Positions 52,685-62,330 of a DNA stretch of 64,000 nucleotides are shown in pieces; position 1 is the first letter of the stretch, and each line of letters starts with the position of its first letter. The notes below the pieces were generated by a model. It searched no databases. It saw nothing but the letters and a program-made list of their open reading frames with translations, and had not been told where the DNA came from. Location of the stretch: contig NZ_JAUCEU010000007.1 of the NCBI RefSeq assembly GCF_030348765.1, positions 1,854,501-1,918,500 of the forward strand, read 5' to 3'. The stretch is from Neobacillus sp. CF12 (GTDB lineage Bacteria > Bacillota > Bacilli > Bacillales > Cytobacillaceae). The position numbers were made by a program, and so were the translations under genes.

Positions 52685-53953
52685 TTACTCCATTCTCGTT
52701 TTATATTTCTGCAATTGGCCGGAAATTTGCTGATCAGGAAGCGAAAATCCCCGACATTGATAAAGCTCGTTGTCTTCATCAAAGACCAATTCTCTTACAA
52801 TTGTCTCATTCTTTAGTTGTGCAATTAGTTTCCCTTCTGTTGAAGGAATACTCACTTGGTATTGGTTCATCATTTCAATAATGACTTTTTCGACTTTTCT
52901 TTTTAATTCGTTGCGGTCCTCTTTGTCATAAGCACTAATGAAAATAAGAGGAGTATTCGTTGTTGGCACAAAGTCAGGGTGCTTAATATCCCTTTTATTA
53001 TAGACCGTTATCTGCGGGATGTCTTTCACTTCCAAATCTTCAAGCAGCTTATTTACGGTTTTTTCATGCTGAAAATAGTCCGCATTGGACATATCAACGA
53101 CATGCAAAAGCAGGTCCGCTTCCTTCACCTCTTCAAGAGTCGAACGAAACGCCGCAATAAGGGAAGTTGGAAGGTCTTGAATGAATCCAACCGTATCGGT
53201 AATTAAAGTTTGAAATCCACTTGGTAAAATCAACTTTCTTGTCATTGGGTCCAATGTGGCAAAAAGTTGGTTTTCCTCATATGAATCCGCTTCAGATAGA
53301 CGGTTAAAGAGCGTTGATTTACCAGCGTTAGTATAACCCACAATCGCAATTTGGAATGTTTTGTTCTTTTTTCTTCTTTCACGGTAACGATCTCGATGTT
53401 GAACAATTACCCCAAGCTGACTTTTAATATCGTCAATTCTTCGACGAATGTGACGGCGGTCTGATTCCAGCTTTGTTTCCCCAGGTCCTCTTGTTCCAAT
53501 ACCCGCACCAAGTCTAGATAACGCTGTACCCTGTCCAGCAAGACGCGGCAATAAATATTGAAGCTGCGCCAATTCAACCTGCAGTTTCCCCTCTTTAGAC
53601 CTTGCTCTTTGCGCAAAGATATCCAAGATTAACTGAGTCCGGTCGATAATCCGGGCATCTAGCTCAGAAGATAGATTTCGTTTCTGACTCGGTGAAAGCT
53701 CATCGTTAAAGATGACTAAATCCGCCTCTACCTCGTCTACAAGTGCCTTAAGTTCTTCTACCTTCCCTTTTCCTATATATAGCGCTGAGTGGATACGCTC
53801 TCTTTTTTGGACAACAGTCATAAGAACTTCACCTTTGGCTGTTTCTGTTAAAGAGGCAAGCTCTTCCATCGAATAGTGGAACCTGCTATCATCTAAAGTT
53901 TGCGTTTGGCAGCCAACTAAGATTGCTTTTTCCAAGCTTGTTTCATGTTCCAT
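52685..53953 (-). CDS. hflX: Ribosome-associated GTPase HflX
   Basis: 422 residues from ATG 53953 (AGGTG upstream; alternatives to 53989). N-terminal HflX domain ([16 protein letters not shown]), linker helix with [20 protein letters not shown], then GTPase motifs [22 protein letters not shown] and VYNKRD. It splits or rescues stalled ribosomes. It is followed directly by ynbB. Confidence 0.95.
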   Translation of the reverse strand: MEHETSLEKAILVGCQTQTLDDSRFHYSMEELASLTETAKGEVLMTVVQKRERIHSALYIGKGKVEELKALVDEVEADLVIFNDELSPSQKRNLSSELDARIIDRTQLILDIFAQRARSKEGKLQVELAQLQYLLPRLAGQGTALSRLGAGIGTRGPGETKLESDRRHIRRRIDDIKSQLGVIVQHRDRYRERRKKNKTFQIAIVGYTNAGKSTLFNRLSEADSYEENQLFATLDPMTRKLILPSGFQTLITDTVGFIQDLPTSLIAAFRSTLEEVKEADLLLHVVDMSNADYFQHEKTVNKLLEDLEVKDIPQITVYNKRDIKHPDFVPTTNTPLIFISAYDKEDRNELKRKVEKVIIEMMNQYQVSIPSTEGKLIAQLKNETIVRELVFDEDNELYQCRGFSLPDQQISGQLQKYKTRME

Positions 53954-54142
53954 ACCAACACCTGCTTTCATATTTCTTTTTTTCATCATACCAAAAAAGT
54001 AGTTAATCCCATAATTTCAGGCTGGGGCATAAATATTTAGCTTGATTATTTATCCTTCCGTGATAAAATCAAATTGTTTACTTTATAATTTTGCGAATAT
54101 TATTAATAATAGAGAATCCACATCGAGGAGAAACCGATCAAC

Positions 54143-54748
54143 ATGACATGGGATGTTTTAAGTATCATTGGCACAATTGCTTTTGCCGTAAGTGGTGCGA
54201 TTGTTGCCATGGAAGAAGAATATGACATATTAGGGGTTTATATATTAGGAATTGTTACCGCCTTCGGCGGGGGTGCTATCAGAAACCTATTAATTGGGGT
54301 CCCAGTTTCTGCATTATGGGAACAGGGTTTGTTCTTCCAAATCGCTTTATTAGCTATCACTGCTGTATTCATGTTTCCAAAGAATCTTTTACGTCATTGG
54401 CAAAGATGGGGTAACTTCTTCGATGCCATCGGCTTGTCTGCTTTTGCGATACAAGGTGCCATTTACGCAGCAAATATGGACCATCCAATAAGCGCAGTCA
54501 TCGTAGCGGCTGTCTTAACGGGGATAGGCGGAGGGATTATTAGAGATTTACTTGCAGGCAGAAAACCGATTGTATTAAGAGCAGAAATTTATGCCGTTTG
54601 GGCCATTCTCGCTGGTCTTATCATTGGATTAAAGATTGCCTCCAATCCCTGGGAATTGTACACCTTATTTGTATTAATAACAGCACTTAGGGTCCTTTCC
54701 TATACATTTAATTGGAAACTGCCTGCTAGAAGACTTGGAACACATTAA
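54143..54748 (+). CDS. TRIC-family (UPF0126) membrane protein
   Basis: 201 residues with about seven hydrophobic segments and two repeats each carrying a glycine-rich turn (VTAFGGGAIRNLLIG and LTGIGGGIIRDLLAG), the mark of prokaryotic trimeric intracellular cation channel homologues. Related proteins may conduct cations or transport glycine-like solutes; the role is unknown here. GAGGAG precedes ATG 54143. It is inserted between hflX and spoVK on the opposite strand. Confidence 0.9.
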   Translation: MTWDVLSIIGTIAFAVSGAIVAMEEEYDILGVYILGIVTAFGGGAIRNLLIGVPVSALWEQGLFFQIALLAITAVFMFPKNLLRHWQRWGNFFDAIGLSAFAIQGAIYAANMDHPISAVIVAAVLTGIGGGIIRDLLAGRKPIVLRAEIYAVWAILAGLIIGLKIASNPWELYTLFVLITALRVLSYTFNWKLPARRLGTH

Positions 54749-54780
54749 AAATCGGCGGCATGATGTCCGCCGATTTTTTT
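54747..54780. terminator. Bidirectional terminator
   Basis: AATCGGCGG / CCGCCGATT stem with T-runs on both sides; it separates the convergent TRIC and spoVK genes. Confidence 0.88.
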
Positions 54781-55729
54781 ATGCATCTTCTTCGAAGACT
54801 AAATCATTGCTTCTAAGGGTCATCAATTCATGCTTGTCGAAGCTATTCTGCAGTAATAGCCGCATGGCTTGAGCGCGGATTGATTTTTCAATAATGTTAC
54901 GGACATAGCGGCCATTCGAAAAACTATTCGGACTCAGCACCGCTTTGACCCAAATTAAGTGATCTTTTAGCTTTTTTTCTGCTTCGTGACTTAAAGTATA
55001 TTCCCTTTCGTCCAACATACGGCTGGCAATTTCCAGCAATTGATCAATCGTATAATTCGGAAAGTCGATGACTAATGGAAAGCGAGAATGCAGCCCCGGA
55101 TTCAAGGTTAAGAAATAATCCATCTCCCGTGAATATCCTGCCAGAATCAGAATGAATTCATGCTGTTTATCTTCCATATGCTTGACAAGCGTATCAATTG
55201 CCTCTTTTCCAAAATCCTTTTCTCCACCGCGACCTAATGAATAAGCCTCATCAATGAATAAAATTCCACCCTGTGCTTTTTTTATTAAATCCCTTGTTTT
55301 TTGAGCGGTATGACCAATATATTCCCCCACAAGATCCGCTCGTTCTGCCTCAATTAAGTGTCCCTTAGTAAGTACGTTCATTTTTAAGAAAAGCTTGCCA
55401 ATTAATCTAGCAACGGTTGTTTTCCCTGTACCTGGATTCCCCTTAAACATCATATGAAGTGCTTGTTTTCTAGCCTTCAAACCGATATCTTCTCGTTTCT
55501 TATTCACAAAAATCCAAGCATAAATTTCTTTTATCATTCGTTTCATTTCTTCCATACCTACTAATGCCCCGAGCTCGTCTTCGATTTCTTTTAATGCGGC
55601 GTGCTCCGGGGGAATAACCTTTGGAACAACTTGAGGAACAGGTAGCTCTTTCGTCAAGGACTTCCTCTTTTGGGAGTTGAGGGATACTGTTATTTGTCCA
55701 TTACTTTTCATGCGAATTGGTTGATCCAA
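54779..55729 (-). CDS. spoVK: Stage V sporulation protein K (AAA ATPase)
   Basis: 316 residues from TTG 55729 (AGAGGTG 7 bp upstream; a GTG at 55738 overlaps it). CbbX-type AAA domain: Walker A GNPGTGKTTVARLIG, pore segment GHTAQKTRDLI, Walker B ILFIDEAYSL. Needed for late spore maturation in B. subtilis; mother-cell expressed. Located next to hfq and miaA as usual. Confidence 0.94.
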   Translation of the reverse strand: MDQPIRMKSNGQITVSLNSQKRKSLTKELPVPQVVPKVIPPEHAALKEIEDELGALVGMEEMKRMIKEIYAWIFVNKKREDIGLKARKQALHMMFKGNPGTGKTTVARLIGKLFLKMNVLTKGHLIEAERADLVGEYIGHTAQKTRDLIKKAQGGILFIDEAYSLGRGGEKDFGKEAIDTLVKHMEDKQHEFILILAGYSREMDYFLTLNPGLHSRFPLVIDFPNYTIDQLLEIASRMLDEREYTLSHEAEKKLKDHLIWVKAVLSPNSFSNGRYVRNIIEKSIRAQAMRLLLQNSFDKHELMTLRSNDLVFEEDA

Positions 55730-55805
55730 AGCCTTCACCTCTCATTTTAAGCAAACCAATCTCCTTCATTTATGTGTATTCATCCAATTATGATTTCATT
55801 ATAAA

Positions 55806-55838
55806 AATAAAAAAGAGCCCACAGATTTTGTGGGCTCG
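55806..55838 (-). terminator. Terminator of hfq
   Basis: GAGCCCAC / GTGGGCTC stem, 7-base loop, minus-strand T-run TTTTTTATTTTT. Confidence 0.88.
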
Positions 55839-55852
55839 ATTAGAAAGATTGA

Positions 55853-56083
55853 TTATTGCGCATCCAGGTCAAGCTGAACATTTCTTTGCGGAGCAAAGGT
55901 TGAAATGGCATGCTTGTAAACCAATTGCTGCTTTCCTTCTGATTCAAAAAGAACGGTAAAATTATCAAAGCCTTTAATTTGGCCTCTCAATTGGAATCCA
56001 TTTAGTAAGAATACCGTCACATGCGTATTATCCTTACGGCACTGGTTTAAAAATTGGTCCTGAATGTTGATGGTGGTTTTCAT
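55853..56083 (-). CDS. hfq: RNA chaperone Hfq
   Basis: 76 residues. Sm1 ([20 protein letters not shown]) and Sm2 ([12 protein letters not shown]) motifs are complete; hexameric ring that binds small RNAs. GAGGAGG precedes ATG 56083. Downstream of miaA in the same orientation, ending at a strong terminator. Confidence 0.97.
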   Translation of the reverse strand: MKTTINIQDQFLNQCRKDNTHVTVFLLNGFQLRGQIKGFDNFTVLFESEGKQQLVYKHAISTFAPQRNVQLDLDAQ

Positions 56084-56109
56084 TTGTATATCCTCCTCTT
56101 TTATCTCTA

Positions 56110-57075
56110 CTAATATGTATTCGATTTTACTTGTAGCTTTCCTTCAACGTACTGTGAAATTTCGTTTATTTTTTTTGACAAATTTGAGACATTTGTCATG
56201 TCAAACCATTCTACATCCATTTTGTTGCGAAACCAAGTAAGTTGTCTTTTCGCATATCGCCTAGAATTTTGTTTTAAACTCTCAATGGCGTCGATTAAGC
56301 TAACCTTGCCATCTAAATAATCATAGATTTCCTTGTAGCCAATTGCTTGAATGGATTGACAATCTCTAACTTCCAACTTGTGTAACCTACTGACTTCTTC
56401 AAGGAGCCCTTCCGATATCATCATCTCAACACGAGTATTAATCCGTTCATACAGATTTTCCCTCTCCATCGTTAAACCAATCAGAGCGGTTTCGTAAAGG
56501 AGGTCAGGCTGTTGATTATTTTGGTAGTCACTCATTATCTTACCAGTACAATGATAAATTTCAAGTGCTCTTATCACTCTTCGAATATTATTTGGATGAA
56601 TTTGGCTTGCACTTTCTGGGTCAACCTTGGTTAATTCAAGGTGTAACGCCTCATTTCCAATCTCTTTTGCTCTCTCTTCAAGCTGCAAACGAAATTCCTC
56701 ATCCGCAGGTGCCTCGGAAAATTGATAATCATTGATGACCGCTTGAATATAAAGACCTGTTCCACCGACGATAATGGGAAGTTTACCTTTCGAGGTGATT
56801 TCAGATATTTTTGCTCTTACTAGCTGCTGGAATTCTGCTACAGAAAAACTTTCATCCGGCTCTTTAATATCAATCAAATGGTGGGGAATCCCTTCCATTT
56901 CCTCGATTTTTATTTTTGCCGTTCCGATATCCATACCACGATAAATCTGCATCGAATCACCGCTGATAATTTCGCCATTATACCGTTTAGCCAATTCTAT
57001 GCTTAACTTTGTTTTTCCAACTGCGGTTGGGCCAATAATGACTAATAACTTCTGTTTTGAATCCACTATTTTCAC
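56110..57075 (-). CDS. miaA: tRNA dimethylallyltransferase MiaA
   Basis: 321 residues from GTG 57075 (AAGGG upstream; a second GTG nine bases on is possible). P-loop [15 protein letters not shown], catalytic-site text [26 protein letters not shown] and the C-terminal [13 protein letters not shown]. It adds the isopentenyl group to A37 of tRNAs reading U-starting codons. Forms a unit with hfq. Confidence 0.97.
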   Translation of the reverse strand: MKIVDSKQKLLVIIGPTAVGKTKLSIELAKRYNGEIISGDSMQIYRGMDIGTAKIKIEEMEGIPHHLIDIKEPDESFSVAEFQQLVRAKISEITSKGKLPIIVGGTGLYIQAVINDYQFSEAPADEEFRLQLEERAKEIGNEALHLELTKVDPESASQIHPNNIRRVIRALEIYHCTGKIMSDYQNNQQPDLLYETALIGLTMERENLYERINTRVEMMISEGLLEEVSRLHKLEVRDCQSIQAIGYKEIYDYLDGKVSLIDAIESLKQNSRRYAKRQLTWFRNKMDVEWFDMTNVSNLSKKINEISQYVEGKLQVKSNTY

Positions 57076-57296
57076 ACTGCCCTTTTTTTCATTTTTTACG
57101 TGATGATAGTTCCTGTCACACTAACATCCTAACATATATTTTAAAAGCAGTTGAACATCAAATAAGTATAATCAAAAAATAACTTTTCTATGCATGTTTA
57201 TCACATGGTTTTTAATTTATCCAATAATAGCCAAAATTAATAAAATCATTTTACAAGTTTACATTCCGATAACGTTTCATTTACAAACACCTTTTT

Positions 57297-57326
57297 ACCC
57301 CCAATTTCATGGTAGGCTTAATCGTA
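57297..57326 (+). promoter_or_regulatory. Candidate SigI-type promoter
   Basis: ACCCCC (57297-57302) and CGTA (57323-57326) with a 20-bp spacer, recalling the ACCCCC/CGAA elements of the heat-inducible sigma factor SigI that drives mreBH in B. subtilis. The spacing match is from memory and uncertain. The rest of 57076-57386 is AT-rich with no gene seen. Confidence 0.35.
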
Positions 57327-57395
57327 GATTATTTTGTAGAATGATAACTTTCTATAGGATAAGTTGTCGAAAAATAAGGAAATTAGGTGAAGTTG

Positions 57396-58403
57396 ATGTT
57401 ATCAAACTTTGAAATTGGAATCGATTTAGGCACGGCTAATATATTGGTTTATACTAAAAATAAAGGAATCGCGGTTAATGAACCTTCCGTAGTGGCGATT
57501 GATACAGATACAAAAAAGGTTATAGCCTTTGGACTCGAAGCAAAAGAAATGATCGGTAAAACACCAGAGAAAATTATTGCCATCCGGCCATTAAAAGAAG
57601 GCGTCATTGCCGATTACGACCTCACCACAGAGCTTCTGAAGCATATCATGCGCAAAGCTTCTAAATCAATTGGCTTTGCCATTCGTAAGCCTAGTGTAGT
57701 GGTCTGTACACCTTCTGGTTCAACAAGTGTAGAAAGAAGGGCTATTCATGACGCAGTAAGAAATGCAGGTGCAAAAAAAATCCAGTTGATTGAGGAACCA
57801 GTAGCAGCAGCCATTGGCGCTGGAATGCCTGTTGATGAACCGGTTGCCAATGTTGTCGTTGATATTGGTGGAGGGAATACTGAGGTAGCAATTATTTCAT
57901 TCGGTGGTGTTGTGTCCTGCCATTCGATAAAAATTGGCGGAGACCGTCTTGATGAAGAAATCATTCAACATGTACGCAAGGAATATAACGTGTTGATTGG
58001 GGATAGAACGGCAGAAAACATCAAAATGGAAATCGGTTATGCATTGGTGGATCACGAGGAACTTCACATGGAGGTTCGCGGCCGTGACCTTGTGACAGGA
58101 TTACCAAAGACCGTTACACTATCATCCTATGAAATAAGAAATGCTTTGAAAGAGTCATTGTCTCATATATTAGAAGCGATTCGCGCAACCCTTGAGGACT
58201 GCCCTGCAGAACTTAGCGGGGACATTGTCGACCGCGGCGTAATCCTAACAGGCGGTGGTGCCTTAATGAAGGGTATGGAAGAATGGCTAAGCAAGGAGAT
58301 TTTTGTTCCAGTCCAATTAGCCCCGAATCCGCTTGAATCCGTTGCAATCGGAACTGGACAAGCCCTAAAATACATGCATAAACTGCCTGCTGCAGTGAGA
58401 TAG
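57396..58403 (+). CDS. mreBH: Actin-like cell shape protein MreBH
   Basis: 335 residues from ATG 57396 (AGGTG upstream; GTG 57387 is an alternative), exactly the B. subtilis MreBH length. Actin-family motifs: [40 protein letters not shown]. More like MreBH than MreB or Mbl, since it has the early text [13 protein letters not shown]. It forms membrane filaments that guide cell-wall hydrolase LytE. In B. subtilis mreBH lies elsewhere, far from miaA. Confidence 0.85.
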   Translation: MLSNFEIGIDLGTANILVYTKNKGIAVNEPSVVAIDTDTKKVIAFGLEAKEMIGKTPEKIIAIRPLKEGVIADYDLTTELLKHIMRKASKSIGFAIRKPSVVVCTPSGSTSVERRAIHDAVRNAGAKKIQLIEEPVAAAIGAGMPVDEPVANVVVDIGGGNTEVAIISFGGVVSCHSIKIGGDRLDEEIIQHVRKEYNVLIGDRTAENIKMEIGYALVDHEELHMEVRGRDLVTGLPKTVTLSSYEIRNALKESLSHILEAIRATLEDCPAELSGDIVDRGVILTGGGALMKGMEEWLSKEIFVPVQLAPNPLESVAIGTGQALKYMHKLPAAVR

Positions 58404-58442
58404 TTTGAAAAAAGACTTGGCCATCTAATAGGTATGACTGTT

Positions 58443-58469
58443 GCACCGCACTTTGAGCGGTGCCTTTTG
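58443..58469 (+). terminator. Terminator of mreBH
   Basis: GCACCGC / GCGGTGC stem with a 7-base loop, then CTTTTG; weak T-run. Confidence 0.65.
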
Positions 58470-58635
58470 TATGTAGGATAGACGTAAACTTTGTATTGCA
58501 AGATGGTCATGGCAATAGTAAATTAAATAGCAGGAACAACGATATGGATATTACAGGTTATTACAGCTAAAAATACTACTAATAATTAAATATTAGTATG
58601 CGTAGCAGCTACGGATCCATATCGGAGGGTTTACA

Positions 58636-59127
58636 ATGAAAGAAAAATGGAAAATGTATATGTTGCTTATTATACCTTGGTTTTCTGTCATCAAGCTTGG
58701 TAAATCTTCATTCGTTCGGTACCTGCCAACGATTATTTTTAGCGACCTCGTTATTGCCTTAATAAGTGAGCTATCTCGGGCATTTAAATGGTGGAAAGTA
58801 AAAAATCCTATTTTTCCGAGATTAGCAACAGATGTATCATTTGTATTTGGACCTTTCACTATCCTAAACTTTTGGATTTTTAAATTAACGTACAAAAGAT
58901 TTTGGGTATATCTTTTAACAAATATTATTGCTGACTACTTATTTGCTTATCCATTAACCACCTTAGCAGAAAAACTTCGCGTATATAAAATGGGGAAAAT
59001 GAGCCGCAAACAACTATTCCTTCTAAGTATTGTAGTATCAATACTTAATTATTTGTATCATTTCTTAATTGTTGAACCACGTAGAAAAGAAAAATTATTA
59101 GGAGAATGTAACAATGACAACATTTGA
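58636..59127 (+). CDS. Membrane protein of unknown function (possibly YmcC-like)
   Basis: 163 residues with 4-5 hydrophobic segments and aromatic loops ([40 protein letters not shown]). It may match YmcC, a membrane protein next to mutL in B. subtilis, but the similarity is judged from memory. GGAGG precedes ATG 58636. Its last 14 bases overlap the start of an acyl carrier protein gene, so the two are coupled. Confidence 0.65.
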   Translation: MKEKWKMYMLLIIPWFSVIKLGKSSFVRYLPTIIFSDLVIALISELSRAFKWWKVKNPIFPRLATDVSFVFGPFTILNFWIFKLTYKRFWVYLLTNIIADYLFAYPLTTLAEKLRVYKMGKMSRKQLFLLSIVVSILNYLYHFLIVEPRRKEKLLGECNNDNI

Positions 59128-59344
59128 AAAATTAAAGCCAATTATTTCAGACCAATTAGGTGTCAAAATGGAGATTATCAAACTGGAATCATCTTTCAAA
59201 GATGACTTCGACGCTGATTCGCTTGATATGGTGGACCTGACGATGGAAATTGAAGATGAATTCGCGATTGAAATTAGTGACAAAGTGGCAGCGACGCTTC
59301 AAACGGTTGGGGATGTCGTAAAGTATATTGAAAACGCTCGTTAA
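59114..59344 (+). CDS. Acyl carrier protein (additional, not fatty-acid operon acpP)
   Basis: 76 residues. The phosphopantetheine site is Ser36 in [11 protein letters not shown], with the family's helix I and helix III text. It is not next to fabD/fabG/fabF, so it is a second ACP. GGAG precedes ATG 59114 within the end of the coupled membrane-protein gene. B. subtilis has the pks cluster with acpK downstream of mutL; here only this pair is present. Its acyl group and partner are unknown. Confidence 0.88.
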   Translation: MTTFEKLKPIISDQLGVKMEIIKLESSFKDDFDADSLDMVDLTMEIEDEFAIEISDKVAATLQTVGDVVKYIENAR

Positions 59345-59365
59345 CAGTTATGAAATTCCTAACCC

Positions 59366-59409
59366 AAAAAATGACTATCAAATGTTTACATTTGGATAGT
59401 CATTTTTTC
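59366..59409. terminator. Bidirectional terminator
   Basis: AAAAAATGACTATCAAATG mirrored around a short loop (GTTTA); long perfect stem with A- and T-runs at both ends. Confidence 0.88.
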
Positions 59410-59420
59410 TATTTATATGC

Positions 59421-59873
59421 CTAGATATCACTTTGACGCTTTCGCATATTATTGAAATATAGGAAAATTGGAAGTGGGATGACGATAAAGCCAAGGCTTT
59501 TAATAATTTGGTTCTTCGCATTTTCTCTCGCACGATTCTTCTCATCTTTTACCATTTGATCATATCTTTCACGAACTTCTTCATCTGATAAGTTTTTACT
59601 TTCCTCCGTTGGAACTTTACCATCATGGTAAACCTGCTTAAAATCTTCAAAGTTTTGATAATAACCTGGTGGACTTACTAAATCTGCCGCGGCCATAAAG
59701 ATTGAAATTCCCCCACCAATCACCATCATAAGTGTTGCAAACAAAACTAAATACGTATAAAGATGACGTATCACTAACTCTCCCCCCATTTCTTTGTTTT
59801 TCACAGCGTAAACGATTACAAAAATAATAATCACAATCGGTAAAAAAGTACTTAAGAGGCCAATAACAAACAC
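59421..59873 (-). CDS. Hypothetical membrane protein
   Basis: 150 residues from GTG 59873 (GGAGG upstream). Hydrophobic segments at about 1-23 and 42-65, then a polar stretch (DLVSPPGYYQNFEDFKQVYH, LSDEEVRERYDQMVKDEKNR) and a last segment near 127-142. Looks like a DUF5671-type or phage-shock-like membrane protein, but I do not recognise it. Convergent with the ACP gene. Confidence 0.6.
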   Translation of the reverse strand: MFVIGLLSTFLPIVIIIFVIVYAVKNKEMGGELVIRHLYTYLVLFATLMMVIGGGISIFMAAADLVSPPGYYQNFEDFKQVYHDGKVPTEESKNLSDEEVRERYDQMVKDEKNRARENAKNQIIKSLGFIVIPLPIFLYFNNMRKRQSDI

Positions 59874-59958
59874 AACCCCACCTCCTTTAAATATCCCTTA
59901 TAGTGTAATTTTACACTAAATTCCAAACAAATATAAGTACCTTTAGTTTATTTTATTA

Positions 59959-60223
59959 AAGGCTTTGTTATTATTCATTTTTTGTGTAGGTATGATAGGC
60001 GGAAAATTTCCGGTTATTGTATATAGAAGGAGCCTAAGAAGTAGATATAAGCGGAGATATTCCGCTTAACTGCTCAAAATAAGACAAAATTCAATGATTT
60101 TTATCAAATAACCGGAAAAACTCCGCTTATTTTTAAAGAAATATAGGTATTTCCCAATTTAGCCGGAATTTTTCCGCTTATTTTTCACACAGTAAAATCA
60201 ACATTCAGTTATAACAGAGCCTT
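59959..60223. repeat. MITE-like element with about 52-bp internal repeats (array 4)
   Basis: AAGGCTTTGTTAT (59959-59971) is mirrored by ATAACAGAGCCTT (60211-60223), 12 of 13 matching, with the similarity extending inward (ATGTTGATTTTA). Inside are four short palindromes of type GGCGGAAAATTTCCGG at about 59998, 60050, 60111 and 60162; spacings are 52, 61 and 51 bp. No open frame. The right end resembles that of the element at 36337-36526. Confidence 0.72.
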
Positions 60224-60256
60224 ATAAAATAGAACGCGTAATAAATTTTGTCCACT

Positions 60257-60360
60257 GATTGTTACCGAGATATATGCTCGCCAGGGTATTAGAGCACAGT
60301 CCTGGCTTGATTGTTACCGAACATATGTGTTGCCATCAATTACAGGCACAATAGTACCTC
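60257..60360. repeat. Two-copy repeat, period 52 bp (array 5)
   Basis: GATTGTTACCGA is at 60257 and again at 60309, exactly 52 bp later. Downstream the two copies stay recognisably similar (ATATxTGxTxGCCA, then TTAxAGxCAC) but are diverged. It lies between array 4 and mutL. Confidence 0.55.
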
Positions 60361-60373
60361 AAAAATATAAGAA

Positions 60374-60402
60374 GGGCACGTAATAAAATTTACGTACCCA
60401 TG
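60374..60402 (-). terminator. Possible terminator of mutL
   Basis: GGGTACGTAA / TTACGTGCCC stem; the minus-strand tail is CTTCTTATATTTTTG, so the T-run is weak. Confidence 0.5.
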
Positions 60403-60430
60403 AAAGCTATATATTTTCCTAAGAAACATT

Positions 60431-62311
60431 CTACATTACCCGTTTAAACATTTTCTCCATCTCGTAAGAGGAATAATGGACAATAATCGGTCTACCATGC
60501 GGACAGGTAAACGGGTCTGATGCTTTTCTCAAGTCATCGAGTAATGCCTGAATTTCATCATTTCGTAAATGACGATTAGCTTTAATAGAAGCTTTACAAC
60601 TCATCATGATGGCTGCTTCCTCACGAAGCTTTTTGATATCGACTTTTTTCATCGAAAGAAGCTGTTCAATCATGTCTTCAATGATTTGTTTTTCTTCGCC
60701 TTTCGGGAACCATTGTGGATGGGATCGAACGATATAGCTATTCAAACCAAACTCCTCTAGAAAAACCCCGACCTTTTCTAATTCAATACGATTTTCATTG
60801 ATTTTCAAGTATTCATCCGTTGAATAATCCAGCGTGATGGGAACTAGTAATTCCTGAAGCTCCGCATGAACTTGGCCCACTTTTTCACGGAAATACTCAT
60901 ACTTGAGTCGTTCCTGAGCAGCATGCTGGTCGATAATATATAAACCATTTTCATTTTGAGCAAAGATATAGGTGCCGTGCATTTGACCAATTGGATACAG
61001 TCTTGGAATTCGGCTTTCTTCTTGGTCCTCAATAGCATAAGATTCAGTCTCTATATCTATTTCAGTTGATTCCCTCTCGGAAGGCGTATCTTCCCAACTA
61101 TTTAATATAGTTTCCTCTTCTTCCACTTCTACCTTCGGAGTCCATGGCTCCACTTTTACCTCAATATCAGTTCCTCTTTCTTGAATGGTGCTTTGAACGA
61201 CAGGAGGAGTCCAAATTACCTCTTTTTTAACCGGAGTAGGATTGGTACGTTCATCAAGAACCAAAGTAGTCTGTTCCGATTTAGCTACCTCTCGCTTTTC
61301 CTGGGTATAAGCACTTGGAATTAATATTTTCGATTTAAAAGCTTTCTTAATGATGTCCGTAACCAATTCATTCAGTTCAATTTCTTTACTTATCCGAACT
61401 TCCATTTTTGATGGGTGTACGTTGACATCAACCAATAACGGGTCCATCTCAATATTGAGGAGAACAATTGGAAATCTCCCAATAGGCAGCAAAGTATGAT
61501 ACCCTTCTTGAATCGCTTTTGCTAAGGCATAATTTTTTATAAAACGACCATTAATCATTGTAGATATATAGTTTCTTGAAGCTCTTGTTACCTCAGGCAT
61601 TGAGGCAAAGCCGCTAATCTTGTAATCAAGTGATTCTCCTGAAATCGGCACAAGCTGTTTGGCAATTGCTATTCCATAAATAGATGCAAGCACTTGGCGA
61701 ACATCACCATTTCCGTTCGTCTGCAGCAATTTACGTTCGTTATGAATTAAGCGAAAGGCAACCTCTGGATGAGAAAGTGCAAGACGGTTCACTACATCGG
61801 TAATATTCCCAAGCTCTGTATGGATGGTTTTCATATATTTTAGACGAGCTGGTGTATTAAAAAATAAATCAGTTATTGTAATATCCGTTCCACGTCTGCT
61901 CGAAGCTTTTTCATATACCTCCACCTTGCCGCCTTCAATCACCACTCGATTTCCAGCACCATCACCTGTAGAGGTCTTCATCTCAAGCCTTGATACAGAA
62001 GCGATACTCGGGAGGGCTTCCCCACGAAAGCCAAGAGTACGAATACGGAATAAGTCATTTTCATTCTTGATTTTACTCGTAGCATGACGTTGGAAGGCGA
62101 GTAAGACGTCATCTTCTTCGATTCCATTACCATTATCCGTGATTCGAATTTTCGCTAGCCCTGCCTCTTCGACTTCAATTTCAATCACCGTACTGCCAGC
62201 GTCAATCGCATTCTCTACTAATTCCTTTACAACCGAAGCAGGTCGCTCTACTACTTCACCTGCAGCAATTTTATTGGATAGTGCATCATCTAATTGGATA
62301 ATCTTACCCAT
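60431..62311 (-). CDS. mutL: DNA mismatch repair protein MutL
   Basis: 626 residues from ATG 62311 (AGGAGGTG upstream). GHKL ATPase motifs: [15 protein letters not shown] and [14 protein letters not shown]. The C-terminal endonuclease domain has [21 protein letters not shown] and CPHGRP, so this is the nicking type found in bacteria without MutH. It lies 19 bp downstream of mutS. Confidence 0.97.
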   Translation of the reverse strand: MGKIIQLDDALSNKIAAGEVVERPASVVKELVENAIDAGSTVIEIEVEEAGLAKIRITDNGNGIEEDDVLLAFQRHATSKIKNENDLFRIRTLGFRGEALPSIASVSRLEMKTSTGDGAGNRVVIEGGKVEVYEKASSRRGTDITITDLFFNTPARLKYMKTIHTELGNITDVVNRLALSHPEVAFRLIHNERKLLQTNGNGDVRQVLASIYGIAIAKQLVPISGESLDYKISGFASMPEVTRASRNYISTMINGRFIKNYALAKAIQEGYHTLLPIGRFPIVLLNIEMDPLLVDVNVHPSKMEVRISKEIELNELVTDIIKKAFKSKILIPSAYTQEKREVAKSEQTTLVLDERTNPTPVKKEVIWTPPVVQSTIQERGTDIEVKVEPWTPKVEVEEEETILNSWEDTPSERESTEIDIETESYAIEDQEESRIPRLYPIGQMHGTYIFAQNENGLYIIDQHAAQERLKYEYFREKVGQVHAELQELLVPITLDYSTDEYLKINENRIELEKVGVFLEEFGLNSYIVRSHPQWFPKGEEKQIIEDMIEQLLSMKKVDIKKLREEAAIMMSCKASIKANRHLRNDEIQALLDDLRKASDPFTCPHGRPIIVHYSSYEMEKMFKRVM

Positions 62312-62330
62312 ACCCATCACCTCCTACAAC

